A stretch of 64,000 nucleotides of DNA from Trifolium pratense (lineage: Eukaryota > Streptophyta > Magnoliopsida > Fabales > Fabaceae). Below, piece after piece: positions 9,944 to 20,469 of this stretch. The stretch is taken from positions 5,602,001-5,666,000 of the forward strand of contig NC_060064.1 of NCBI RefSeq assembly GCF_020283565.1, in the 5' to 3' direction. Under the pieces are notes generated by a model. The model saw only the letters and a program-made list of their open reading frames with translations, searched no databases and was not told where the DNA came from. Every line of letters begins with the position of its first letter. Positions within the stretch are counted from its first letter, which is position 1. The translations under genes and the position numbers were made by a program.

Positions 9944-10371
9944 GTTCTATTTACGCCTCAAATTAGGATTAACCAAATGTTCATCTCAGTCAATACTATC
10001 TTGTTAAAAAATGTTTATTACTGTATTTTATAATTTAAAATTACCAAGATGCCACAACTCAGACGTCTTAAATATCAAGGATAACTAACATTTCATCAAT
10101 CCTTATTTTTTATTGTCTTTTAAAAGGATATATTTTTGTTTGGGTAATTAGACCCATAAATCCAAACAAACAAATTAGAGCCCACATTTTAAAAGAAGAG
10201 TAAAAATGCAATTAGACCCATAAATCCAAACAAACAAATTTTTTTTTAGGTTACCCTCGAAAAATTAAGGGTAATTTTTTTGTATCTAGTAGCCTATGAG
10301 GGTAATTTATCTAACATTTTAAAAAAAATCGGCACATAAATCTACTATTAATCATAATCATTATACTCTAT
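9944..10371. other. Spacer between N2 and N3
   Basis: AT-rich, no gene. The phrase ACCCATAAATCCAAACAAAC occurs twice (about 10151 and 10218), a short direct repeat. Confidence 0.4.
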
Positions 10372-11220
10372 CTCATTGTTCTACGTCTACCACACCGCTT
10401 CAAATTCTATGTCACGAAAGCCGAGCTAACCCAATTTGATTACAACAACAATACACTACACTACAACTAGAGATGGGAACAGGCCAGGCCGGCCTACATG
10501 GTCTTAAGGCCTAGCCTACATAGGCTCAGGCCAGACCAGCCTATTTCTTTAAATAGAGCAGACCAATGCTTTTTTATAAGCCTATTTAGCTAAAAAGGCC
10601 AGGCCGCAGGCCATTAAAAAAGCCTTTGAGGCCTACTAGGCCGGCCTATTTAAGTTAACATGAATAATATTTTTATTACGATTATTATTTATATATTAAA
10701 ATTTATACTTTGATTAAATTATAAATCTATTAACTTTTTAAGTAATTTAAGTTTATTAATCTACATTAGTTTTTAACATATATAAATGTATTATTATAAA
10801 CTAGAATTGAAATATGATGACATATATAGTCAAATTCTCTAAAATATCAAATGGAACATTATTTTATTAGTTCATAAGTATATTTCAAAATAAATATAAT
10901 TATTTATTTAAATATGTTCATATGAAATAGGCTTTTAAACAGGCTAACAGGCCACATCAGACTTTCAAAAGGCCAGGCTCAGGCCTAGAATTTAAGCCTA
11001 TGATAGGCCACAGGCCAGACTCAGACCTTCGATTTTTTGACAGGCCAGGCTCAGGCTTGACAAAGCCTAACTCGGCCTAGCCTATTCCCACCTCTAACTA
11101 CAACATGGTGCTCAACTTCACAGCTCATAACCCAAAAGGACGTTCACGTTCTTAACACGTTCACGTTCTACTTAAGCCTCTATTTCTTGAAATTGCATTT
11201 GAATTTGCTTTGTAAATATT
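10372..11220 (+). pseudogene. N3: NHL gene fragment split by a hAT element
   Basis: About 95 bp before the insertion encode the end of the membrane helix and RFKFYVTKAELTQFDYNNNTLHYN-type sequence. After the insertion, ATGGTGCTCAACTTCACAGC continues the LEA_2 domain only up to the Asn-Pro-Lys position. The sequence then jumps to a short direct repeat of ACGTTCACGTTCT and to a piece resembling the N4 3' untranslated region (CTTGAAATTGCATTTGAATT). The 5' half and most of the LEA_2 domain are therefore lost. It is most similar to N4. Confidence 0.85.
10468..11096. mobile_element. Non-autonomous hAT element, 629 bp
   Basis: Ends TAGAGATGGGAACAGGCC and, reverse-complemented, TAGAGGTGGGAATAGGCT: 18-bp inverted repeats with three mismatches. 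A perfect 8-bp target duplication ACTACAAC (10460-10467, 11097-11104) is diagnostic of hAT transposition. Both subterminal regions are crowded with AGGCC/GGCCT motifs, likely transposase-binding repeats, around an AT-rich non-coding core. Confidence 0.9.
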
Positions 11221-12639
11221 TATTTTCTGTGATTCTAAAGATTTGTTGTGAGGTATAGGACATAGGTATTCCTTTGAGAAATTGTAGATAATTTATTCAA
11301 CACCAAATAAAATTAGTTACATGCTGTTCACAAAGTAATTTTTACTACACTAGCAAATTTACTCACAATTTAATTTGTTGTATATGGTTAGAGTATCTAC
11401 CGTACTCTTTCAATAATATTTTATGGGTTTGTCTAACATGTGCAATATTGCACATGTTAAAGTAACCAAAAATAGTAACTATTTAATGAAAAACAATAAT
11501 TATTTATTAAAAAATCAAATATTTAATATGAAATGCAAAAATTCCAATGCAAACTTACTATTTTGAATTTATTAACATGTGCAAAGTTTCACACGATAGA
11601 AAAACCCATATTTTATTTATATAAAAAATCATTGGCAATTCTTCAAATGCCAACTTTAAAAAATCCTTTATTCTTTATTAAGTTATGATAATTGATGTGG
11701 ATCCAATATGGATTCACAATACATGCTAAAGATCTTTGACGTTAGTGTAAATGTCTAAAATCACATGAAGGAAAATCTAAGAATCCTAAGAAAATTCTAC
11801 AAGAAAAACAATAAAAAATGAACATACAAAATGAGATTAGATATTAGATAAGAAATGAGAAGAACAATTGCCACATTTATGATAAATGATAAGATTGATT
11901 GTAAATCCGTCATAAGAATAAAATGTTCTTCATAAAATGTAAAAATGGTTCGTGGAAGAATGTTGAGAAGCAACACTACCATTAAAGATTGAATTTCTAA
12001 TTTCATCAAAAGCTATACCAAAAATACTACACACAATCATTATATATGTTTTATCCAAGAGGGTTAAAAAGGTCAAGATAAGGCTCAAGGCCACTATGAA
12101 ATCTAATAAGAAAAACTAAAAAAAAAAAAGAGAGCAAGGTACAAGCTCCAAAAAAACCTACACAATGACAAATGTTTTATTTATTACTAACAAATTATTT
12201 TATTTTGGTTTATAATGGAATTAATGAGGATCAAACTTAAAAACTCATGCATATTACCCGAACTTCCCACCATTAACCTATTGCAAATCTATATTTCCTC
12301 AAATTAATTCAAATCATATTATTTGAGAAGCCTTTAGGTACACATACAATTTTTATAAAATTAATTATTATATATTAATATTTTTTATAATAACATATCA
12401 TATTCTATTTTTTTTGCTTTTACTTTATATTTATCTTTTAGTAGATTTCAACTTTGGTTTAAATTAAAAAAATGTGGCTAAATAAAGTAAACTAAATTTT
12501 TACCCTATAATTTCTTATACAATCATGATAACAATTTTAGACGGGTCGTAAGTTATGATCGGATTCAAAATTAATTCACAATATAGCTAGTTTCATCAAA
12601 TGTTAGATTGAAATATGATATGATCAGTAGATTATTATG
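11221..12639. other. AT-rich spacer, left partner of inverted duplication
   Basis: No gene is found. The part from about 11690 to 12050 recurs in reverse complement at 52010-52320 (shared pieces include CCTAAGAAAATTCTACAAG and GACATTTGCACTAACAT-type sequence), so it belongs to the inverted duplication described in the findings. Confidence 0.6.
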
Positions 12640-12775
12640 CACTACAAAAAATTCGCTCATTAGCTACGGTTCATTAGCCACAGTTATGTTGACCGTATTT
12701 AAATCTATATGTATGCCACGCTTTTAACCGTGGCTAAAATAATCCCATTTTTATGAAAATATGGCTAAATAAAGT
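12640..12775. mobile_element. Possible CACTA-type transposon end
   Basis: Begins CACTACAAAAAATTCGC, followed by sub-terminal repeats TTAGCTACGG, TTAGCCACAG and, reversed, AACCGTGGCTAA. CACTACAA is the usual terminus of CACTA (EnSpm) elements. Only one end is seen and no target duplication could be assigned. Confidence 0.5.
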
Positions 12776-13054
12776 AATTACTTTTTTTACCCTATAATTT
12801 CTTGCATGTGTCTCTTAATGTCAACAAATATGTAAATAGACGTGTTATTAGTCTTTGATAATTATCATATAGTAGCAGCCATTAACGGAAGAGGGGGCTA
12901 AGCATATATTTAAAAAGTTACTAACACACCAAGTTGTATCCCCAATGTCACACTATATTGGATTTGATCATTTCCTTGCTTGAGTTTTTAATTATTAAAT
13001 CAGAGAACGGTGTTGTTCACATGCATGTATAGATTCACCAACACATTTCCTTTC

Positions 13055-13062
13055 TATATATA
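13055..13062 (+). promoter_or_regulatory. TATA box of N4
   Basis: TATATATA preceded by CCTTTC and followed by CTCATGCACC, about 135 bp before the N4 start codon. The 33-bp block shared by N1, N5, N6, N7 and N9 is not present here. Confidence 0.6.
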
Positions 13063-13197
13063 CTCATGCACCATCCATTTCTTCCTTCACATCTCACAAT
13101 TCAAAACAATATCTCTTCCTTAATTTCTCTCAAATTAATTCCTTTGCAAAAAAAAAATTCTTAATTTGTCATATTCACATCACATATATAGTTTAAT

Positions 13198-13881
13198 ATG
13201 CAACCCCAATTGAACGATTCATACTATGGACCGGCCATTCCACCGACGGGAGGACAATCTCGCAAACGCAACCACCGACGTAAAAATGGTTGCGGTTGTC
13301 TCTTTAGCATTCTATGGAAGCTTCTACTTGCACTGGTCGTCCTTTTTGGTCTTACCATTCTTATCTTCTATCTTATTGTTCAACCTCGCCCCTTCAAGTT
13401 CTATGTAGCAAAAGCCGAACTAACCCAATTTGATTACACCAACAACACACTACACTACAACATGGTGCTCAACTTCACAGCCCACAACCCAAATAAAAAA
13501 CTCAGTATCTACTACGATAAAGTTGAAGCACAAGCATCATATGAAGGGTCGAGGTTTGCTAATGTAGATGTGATCACACACATGAAGTCATTTCGCCAAA
13601 ACAAGAAAAGTAGTAACCCCATGAGTGGCGTTTTCTCAGGACATAAATTGTTGGTGCTTAACAATGATCAAATCTCTAAATTTAACAAAGATAAGAATGT
13701 CAGAATTTATGATATCTATGTAAAACTCTACTTCAAGATTAGGTTCAAACTCGGAGACTCGATAACTCGTACGTATAAACCTAAGGTCAAATGTGACCTC
13801 ACTATTCCTTTGAGAACCGGCTATGAAACTAACTTTACCTTCATTCGACTCATACCCACCAAGTGCAGTGTTGAGTTCTAG
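13198..13881 (+). CDS. N4: NDR1/HIN1-like (NHL) membrane protein, 227 aa
   Basis: Single-exon gene for a predicted type II membrane protein of the LEA_2 family. N-terminal tail with YYGPAIPP (9-16), a basic stretch RKRNHRRK (22-29) and CGC (32-34), then a membrane helix at about 40-61. The LEA_2 domain follows, with HNPNKKLSIYYDK around 96-108, VDVITHMKSFRQNKKSS and a C-terminus ending KCSVEF. Asn-x-Thr sites (NNT, NFT) lie after the helix, on the predicted lumenal/apoplastic side. Family members NDR1, NHL3 and NHL10 act at the plasma membrane in defence; the exact role here is inferred. The start is chosen from the family N-terminus. N4 is the parent type of fragments N3 and N10. A LINE lies about 590 bp downstream. 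Confidence 0.93.
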   Translation: MQPQLNDSYYGPAIPPTGGQSRKRNHRRKNGCGCLFSILWKLLLALVVLFGLTILIFYLIVQPRPFKFYVAKAELTQFDYTNNTLHYNMVLNFTAHNPNKKLSIYYDKVEAQASYEGSRFANVDVITHMKSFRQNKKSSNPMSGVFSGHKLLVLNNDQISKFNKDKNVRIYDIYVKLYFKIRFKLGDSITRTYKPKVKCDLTIPLRTGYETNFTFIRLIPTKCSVEF

Positions 13882-14473
13882 GTTTTAGATAAAAATTCTT
13901 GAAATTGTATTTGAAATTCAATTTTCTTTACATTTTTTTCTTCCTGTCGGTGATTTCAATATTGGCATTGTATTTGTTGTTATTTTATTCATTCTTTGTA
14001 GGATACGATCGCACACATACCGTTCATGCAATGTATTCTAGTGCTTGAGAATGATCTATTAATTGATCTTGATAATTTAATTTCTTTGTTTCAAATTAGA
14101 TAATTCTCTTTGATTTTATTTCATTGTTAAATTTCTAGAGTGCGTTTCCATGAGATAATTAGAAAAATTTCATTGTTAAATTAAGTTTCAATTTTTTTTT
14201 CGGTTGCTTAATGCTTAGAATTCCACCTTTAAAGTGTATAAATGGTGTGTTTAAAATTCGAACTTCGGCTCATACATATAAAATATGACATGATATCTTT
14301 ACCAACTGAGTTAAATTTACGAGAATTTCAATCTGAAATTTCTATTGAGTGCGTTTCCATGAGATAATTAGAAAAGTTTGGGGAAATATTAAAATTTTAG
14401 CAATTCAAATGCTTTGATTGAATTCTCTACCAACATGTATTTGAAGATGTGCATCTAAGTAACGTAGGAGTTA

Positions 14474-15131
14474 CTTGAAAAATTACCAACCCGGGAGGCT
14501 TTATTTTGCAAATACAGTGGCAGCATTGAAAAGATTATGGAAGAACAATGTTCCATCAAAAGTTAGCGTTTTCGGTTGGCGGTTGTTACTTGAAAAATTA
14601 CCAACCCGGGAGGCTTTATTTTGCAAAGGTATTGTCACGAATAATCATGAGAGAAGTTGCGTATTTTGCTTCAAAGAGGTAGAGGACATACAACACATCT
14701 TTTTCACTTGCTGCATTACTTCACAAATTTGGCAGAAAATATTTGTTTGGTTGGGCACTAATGTAATCCCTTTTGAGGACGTCACAAGTCATTTCATTTT
14801 GTTGGGTGAATTAGCAAAAGGCAATCATAGCAAGCGAATTCGTCATATAATTTGGCTGGCGACGACATGGAGTATTTGGCGTACGCGTAATAATATTATT
14901 TTTAAAGGAGACTGTGTCAACATATCATCTTTAGTGGAGCAAATTGTTTATTTTTCTTGGTTTTGGTTTATAGGCCGAACAGGGAACAATGTTAATTTAG
15001 TTTTTTCTGAATGGCGTAATAATCCTTTAGATTGTTTTCAACGCATCTAAAGTGATCTATTCTGAATTGTAAGGGTTGAGTACCACTTATACTCCTTATA
15101 ATTCATTTTTTTGCTTATAAAAAAAAAAAAA
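14474..15131 (+). mobile_element. 5'-truncated LINE (non-LTR) insertion with poly(A)
   Basis: Flanked by a 17-bp target duplication AAGTAACGTAGGAGTTA (14457-14473 and 15132-15148) and ending in a poly(A) run after ATTTTTTTGCTTAT. The sequence encodes the zinc-binding end of a LINE reverse-transcriptase ORF: WKNNVPSKVSVFGWRLLLEK, then a C-x2-C...H-x4-C-type motif (CVFCFKEVEDIQHIFFTC) and IIWLATTWSIWRTRNN. Its first 42 bp (14471-14512) repeat at 14587-14628. The homologous site in the inverted duplication (about 50151-50195) lacks the element. Confidence 0.9.
14475..15050 (+). pseudogene. LINE reverse-transcriptase zinc-binding domain remnant
   Basis: Open for 191 codons but begins in a junction duplication and lacks endonuclease and the catalytic reverse transcriptase. 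The zf-RVT-like domain starts at about residue 20 and runs to the natural C-terminus near the LINE 3' end. Not a host gene. Confidence 0.85.
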
Positions 15132-15289
15132 AAGTAACGTAGGAGTTAGTTTCTTGTGGTTGAATTAATATGTCTACTAGCTAGATGAAATCCGACATAT
15201 ATGATTTTCAAAATTGCTTTTACGTATCAATGTGCATTTCTTGTAGATCAAAATTTCGGATGAAGAATAATTATTTTTTTAGTAAATTA

Positions 15290-15435
15290 CTAAATATTGT
15301 CTTTTTTTGACGCGTGTCTTTTTTTAAACACTAAAAATAATAATTGACGCATTATTTTTTTAGTAAATTACTAAATATTGACCAACTGAGAAATAATGCG
15401 TCAATTATCTTTTTAGTGTTTAAAAAAAGTGAAAC
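15290..15435. repeat. Hairpin-forming inverted repeat
   Basis: TTTTTTTAAACACTAAAAATAATAATTGACGCATTATTT-type sequence pairs with AAATAATGCGTCAATTATCTTTTTAGTG and a TTTAAAAAAA run about 60 bp away. A related segment is present near 49970-50040. It may be an old MITE; no target duplication was found. Confidence 0.5.
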
Positions 15436-15776
15436 CTACATTACCTTCGATAATAACAAGTCGCATAAGTAAATTTATGTGTGTGTGTGCACAACTAATT
15501 TTTACTTTATATATATTTAGCATATTTTTATTGGTTATTGGATAAATGCCCTCAAATTATTAAAGAGTGGTGTAAAAAAATCTTTAAAAAATACTAGCAT
15601 CTTTGTTTTACATTACATCAATTTTTAAAATAAAATTGTTAATATTACTGTAATAAAGATAAAGACTGAAATCAATCCCAAAAAAAAAAATAAAGACTGA
15701 ACTAGTCCACCAAACCACATAACCCATTAATACACGGGCCAAATTTTATTTTGGGATTTTTTTTTCGCGTCCCTAA

Positions 15777-16153
15777 GGACCCGATTGGTTCGAGGTAGAT
15801 GAAGGAGAGGGGAGGTGAGAGGGGTAATCTTGACTAAAAAATATTTATTTTTATTAAATCTTTTTATAAAAAAAACTTTTTTTATTCTTGAAAAAAAATA
15901 TTAAAAACAAAAAAAAATCTCAATTATTAGAGAGATTTGATTGGTTAAAAAAACGTTTTAAATTGGCAAAAAGAATATTTTAAATTGTGAGGGAACATTT
16001 TAAAAAAAAATTGTTTTTAAATTTTGTTTCTTTTTTTCAAGAATAAAAAACTTTTTTTTTTGAAAAAATGATTTAATAAAAAGAAATATTTTCTTGTCAA
16101 GATTACCCCTCTCCTCTCCCCTCCCATCCATCTACCTCGAACCAATCGGGCCC
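15777..16153. mobile_element. Tourist/PIF-Harbinger-type MITE, 377 bp
   Basis: Long inverted ends: GGACCCGATTGGTTCGAGGT on the left and, reversed, GGGCCCGATTGGTTCGAGGT on the right, with further pairing (AGATTACCCCTCTC). Flanked by TAA on both sides (15774-15776, 16154-16156), the PIF/Harbinger target duplication. No coding capacity. I did not find it at the corresponding place in the inverted copy near 49.5 kb. Confidence 0.85.
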
Positions 16154-16449
16154 TAAGACTTACATGCGCCTCTCGATCTTTCAAACCTAATCACTCGTAA
16201 CGTAGGATTTGAGTGTGTAAATAGCAAAAACCGGAGAAAAATCAGTTTGCATCCTTTAAAATGCGAATCTAATAAAATCTAATATTTTTTTTTATCTCCC
16301 CCCTTCTTTGCCCCCTATTTTCTCAGATTGTGCACCCTGCAGTTCGCTATTTAAGTTGCAAGAGGAGTATTTTTGAAAATTCCAATAGCGAACAAGGACT
16401 TTCAAAAAACGCCGGAAGAAAAAGTATCGTACAAATTCATATAAAAAGT

Positions 16450-16945
16450 TGGCCCATTGGGCCAGGGTAGTCTATTGACAGGTCTACATGTGATAACAAA
16501 GATGGAATGTCAAGCGTACAATTGTGACAACAACTGGAAGCTTTCAATTAAAAACAGTACCCTACTCAACAGGGAATTTATTTCGTACACATGTTTCTAT
16601 CTTCAATCAGCTTCCTGGTTGTTTCTGATCAGCTGGGAACTAAACTCAGTCCACAATCTACATCAAACTTTGCACAAGTCAAAACTATCTGCCATATTCA
16701 TATAACTTCCTTAACCAATATGAAATTGAATCATAATTATAGCAACTACTACTATTCAACACGCTCACATTCTTACAACCGTGTTATCCCCACAAAATCT
16801 TCAATCCCTTTTTTTCTATATATACACACTACTCTTTATTCCTTTATCTCACATTCACTCTTTCAATTCAATTTGCATTTCATTAATTTCACTACATCAC
16901 CTAGTCATATTAAAACCTCAATTTTTGTGTTCATTTGCTCATAAC
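16450..16945 (+). promoter_or_regulatory. Promoter and leader of N5
   Basis: Aligns with the upstream regions of N1, N6, N7 and the orphan N9. It contains a W-box-type TTGACT on the minus strand (16677-16682), the shared 33-bp block (16757-16789) with CCGTGT, TATATATA (16817-16824) and the leader TTCATTTGCTCATAACATGG. These sites are predictions from conservation, not tested elements. Confidence 0.65.
16817..16824 (+). promoter_or_regulatory. TATA box of N5
   Basis: TATATATA in the context TTTTCTATATATACACAC, 28 bp after the conserved block and about 120 bp before the ATG. Confidence 0.65.
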
Positions 16946-17629
16946 ATGGCTGATAACAAGCAACCACAATTAAATGGCGCCTACTATGGCCCCGCGATTC
17001 CACCACCAGCACAACCCCGCTACAGCCATCACCGAAGTAGAAGTTGTTGTTCATGTCTCTTCGGTTTCCTTTGGAAGCTCGTTGTCGCACTCATCGTTCT
17101 TGCTGGCCTTGCAGTCCTTATCTTCTATCTCGTTGTTCAACCACGCTCCTTCAAATTCTATGTCACGGAAGCCAATTTAACTAAATTTGACTATACAAAC
17201 AACACATTACACTATAATATGGTGCTCAACTTCACTGCCCGCAACCCAAACAAAAAGCTTAGCATCTACTACGACAATGTGGAGGCTCGGGCATTCTATG
17301 AAGGGGAAAGGTTTGCAAATGTTGATGTGAAAGCCCAGTTTCGCCAATATAAGAAAAGCAGTAACCCCATGAGCGGTGTTTTCTCGGGACAAAATTTGTT
17401 GTTGCTCAACAATGATCAAGCCTCTGAGTTCAACAAAGATAAGAATGTTGGAGTTTATGATATCTATGTGAAACTCTACTTCAGAATTAGGTTTAGACTC
17501 GGGGATTTGATATCAGGTGATTACAAGCCTAAGGTGAAATGTCACCTCAAAGTTCCGTTGACTTCGAACAATACCACGGCAACCTTCACTCCACTTGTGC
17601 CTACCAAGTGCGATGTTGATTTCTACTAA
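16946..17629 (+). CDS. N5: NDR1/HIN1-like (NHL) membrane protein, 227 aa
   Basis: Intact single-exon NHL gene. N-terminus MADNKQPQLNGAYYGP (1-16) and PPP, a basic/Cys segment RSRSCCSC (30-37), membrane helix at about 43-65 and a LEA_2 domain with ARNPNKKLSIYYDN, ending LVPTKCDVDFY. It differs from N6 mainly in a 3-residue deletion after ANVDV (KAQF in place of ITHMNSF). An upstream in-frame ATG exists at 16781, but it lies before the mapped TATA box and leader, and all relatives start at MADNKQ in an AACATGG context, so 16946 is used. The 3' flank shares TCTTGGCACAATAGTATTAA with N6, so the duplication includes the 3'UTR. Confidence 0.94.
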   Translation: MADNKQPQLNGAYYGPAIPPPAQPRYSHHRSRSCCSCLFGFLWKLVVALIVLAGLAVLIFYLVVQPRSFKFYVTEANLTKFDYTNNTLHYNMVLNFTARNPNKKLSIYYDNVEARAFYEGERFANVDVKAQFRQYKKSSNPMSGVFSGQNLLLLNNDQASEFNKDKNVGVYDIYVKLYFRIRFRLGDLISGDYKPKVKCHLKVPLTSNNTTATFTPLVPTKCDVDFY

Positions 17630-18688
17630 CTACACATCTATACATTTTCTTGGCACAATAGTATTAATCGGGATTTGGTTTCTTTACGCTTTTGTTTTTG
17701 TTTCTCTCTTCTGTACGTCATATTTGTTGCCATTTTATTCATTCTTTGAGCACATAAAGATCATACCTTTCTATATATGCAATAAACAGATACTAGTATT
17801 TTTTTCAATTCTTTTAGTTATCCAGATCTGCCTGTTATTAATTTAATTTAAACCATTATTTTAGTCGGAACATCCATCTCCCATGTTTTGCCAAAGTAGA
17901 ATTACAATGTCACATAAATCCCAATTGAACATCTCCCATGTTTGATCTATGATATAAAATTTTGCATTAACACTTACATGAAGAAACGTGTGCATTAGTT
18001 TAAAATTATATAATCGAGATCCATCTTGTCATTCACTTATATAATTGCAAAAAAATTATAACTCATTGGATAAATAAATTGTTTCAGAAATTAACACTAT
18101 TAAAGTATGAGGTTCTTACAATCGGGAGGTGCGTAACCACTTGATGGCAAAATTTGCCCAAAATCAGATTAAATTGATGGTAAGAACCAAAAAGAAAGTA
18201 TGAGGTTCTTAAACAACAAACATTTAATTAGGACAAATGCATTTAATGGTTTTAAGATTAACGTTTGAAATAAATATAGTAATTTAAGTTTTGCATCACT
18301 TTGATTTGTTAATTTCGTAATAAATTAGATTGTTACTCTTTTAATGACTCTTTGCTAAAAAAAAATTGCATATATGGTTGTTAACAAGTAACATGACATT
18401 ATACGGTGTGTTTTTTTTGCTTAAAAAAATAAATTATGCGCTGTGTTTTGGCCCTCCAGATTATATCTTCGTTTTCTTCATTCTTAGTTTGCCAAGTTCC
18501 ATAGGTTTTGACCATTAGTTGGATTGGATGGATCATTGGTTGAAAACATTGTTGATGCACTTCTTGTTTATAAAAGCCATGAGGTGGGATGCAGGATCAT
18601 TAGTCCTGTCATCATTCATCAATACATTTTTGTAACGACAATGTAGGATGCCATGTCACTTAGTTAACGATAACATAGAGTAATAATA
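17630..18688. other. N5 3'UTR and AT-rich spacer
   Basis: The first 200 bp match the N6 3' region (21163-21360). The rest shows no gene; it is AT-rich, without recognisable RNA genes. Confidence 0.5.
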
Positions 18689-18945
18689 TTCTTCGTTCGT
18701 CCCAAAATAAATGATTTATTTTTTATTTTGTCTAATATTCATATGATCTTCTTTGACTGTATTTTTTTATTAATATGTATATGCAAATATTAGCATATGA
18801 GATGTTTGATTTGTCTTGATAAATATTTTTAAAATATATAATTTTTTATAATTTTTAATAATAGATAATTTAATATAATAGTGATTAAAGTTGTGCATTA
18901 ACAAACGTGAAGTCAACAAGGTCATTTATTTTGGGACGTAGGAAG
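18689..18945. mobile_element. Stowaway-type MITE (Tc1/mariner), 257 bp
   Basis: Ends TTCTTCGTTCGTCCCAAAAT and, reversed, CTTCCTACGTCCCAAAATAA, resembling the plant Stowaway consensus CTCCCTCCGTCCCA. Flanked by TA dinucleotides (18687-18688, 18946-18947). Confidence 0.8.
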
Positions 18946-19296
18946 TAATTTGTTACAAATTTAAAGGACGGATTTGATAGTTAAAAAGCTTAAAAGATTA
19001 ACGTTAAACTTAAAAAAAAACTCCAAATACATTTGGCCAAATAATTAATAACTTTCAGATATATTGACATTATTTGTCAAAAGAAAAAAACATTGAGAAT
19101 AATTATTATAATATAGCTTTCTTCTTCTTTTTTTTCCTTAATCATTCTGTTCTTTTGAAAAATGGACTTTGATAATTTCAAATTAGATCCAGAGTTAAAA
19201 AAGTTTTGCCAATTACTGTTTTAGGTCAAATTTGAACTCAAATTTCTGCAACAATTAATCTTTAAAATTAAATTATTAAACATTTGAGTTCAATTA

Positions 19297-19700
19297 GGCT
19301 CTGTTTGGTAAAAATAAGTTATAAGCTAACTGGTAGCTGAAAAACTAGCTTATAGCAGATAGCTTATAGCTGAAAAGCTATAGTAGAATGAAATTAAAGT
19401 GTTTAATAAATTTAGCTGTTATAAGTACAAAATGATATAAAAGTACATGGTTAGTGGGTAGTTATTATATTTAAAAAAAATAAAGAAATAATAAATGAAA
19501 ATAGTAAGGGTAAAAATGAAATAAAATGTAAAAAGTTATAAGCTATAAGTTCATAACGCTACTTGAAATAGTATCTCAAAAAACGCTATAAGCTAATTAG
19601 ATAAGCTTGTTACCAAACATGTCCATTTTTAACAAACAAACTTATAAGTTAGTCCAATAAACTATAAACTAACTTATTGAACCTCCTTACCAAACACCTG
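19297..19700. mobile_element. PIF/Harbinger-like MITE with GGCTCTGTTTGG end, 404 bp
   Basis: Begins GGCTCTGTTTGGTAAAAATA and ends TTACCAAACACCTG, flanked by TTA on each side. The interior has repeated AGCTTATAGC/GCTATAAGCT units. A related element with better-preserved ends is at 38255-39117. Confidence 0.65.
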
Positions 19701-20050
19701 TTATATTTAATCAATTTAACATCTGGCTATTAATTTATCTCTAACTAGCTTTTCTAATTTCATAGATTAATAAAAATATTTTATTCAAAACAAATCACTT
19801 ATTCCATTTTCAATACAATATTAAAATTTAATTTGTCCAATTATGCCCTTTAATTATGTCCACATGAATGCATGATGACAAGATGAAGGACACGTTTCTT
19901 TCGGTTTTTAAAAAATAGATTTTTTTTTTTTTGTATTTTTTAAAATAAATTTTATAAAATTGTTTTTCAAAAATATTACAAGTAGTTTTATATTCGTTTT
20001 TTCTAAATTTAAATATTAATTTTAACATCATATAACATAAACATATATTA
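19701..20050. other. AT-rich spacer upstream of N6
   Basis: No gene or RNA recognised. Confidence 0.4.
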
Positions 20051-20469
20051 TTGAAGATCAAAACATAGTCAAAATTGCAATTTTTTCGAAAGGTTGTATT
20101 TCAAAGAATGTCAAAGTCTTGGAAAACTTCTGTTTGTTTGTTTCTTTCCTGGAAGTTTCGGGCCAGATAGGAAGGAAACTCAGTCTATAATGCAAACTTG
20201 CCATATTCATATAGCTTCCTTAACCAAGTTGAATCACATCATATATTTTGTTGAACAATCATATTTATTCAACACGCTCACGTATTTTTACAACCGCGTT
20301 AATTTATCCCATTAAATATCCAATACCTAATTTCCTTTCTATATAAACGCACCATCTTAATTTGTTCCTATATCCTCACATTAATTTAGTCTTCCATTTC
20401 ATTTCACTACAACTAACTACAGTCACATTAAAACCTCAAATATTAATATTGTGTTCATTTGCTCATAAC
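20051..20469 (+). promoter_or_regulatory. Promoter and leader of N6
   Basis: Strongly similar to the N7 upstream region at about 22580-22918 (shared AATGTCAAAGTC, GTTTCTTTCCTGGA and GGAAGGAAACTCAGT). The conserved block at about 20270-20301 contains CCGCGT, a CGCG-box sequence of the kind bound by CAMTA factors. The TATA box is at 20340-20347. Confidence 0.6.
20340..20347 (+). promoter_or_regulatory. TATA box of N6
   Basis: TATATAAA after TTCCTTTC, about 125 bp before the ATG. Confidence 0.65.

Noticed and set aside
16781..16945. N-terminal extension of N5 from an upstream in-frame ATG
   Set aside because: The ATG lies upstream of the TATA box and in leader sequence. All relatives begin at MADNKQ, and the extension has no counterpart in N4 or N8.
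20362..20469. N-terminal extension of N6 from an upstream in-frame ATG
   Set aside because: It would begin in the leader just after the TATA box. The family start at 20470 has the better context and is conserved.
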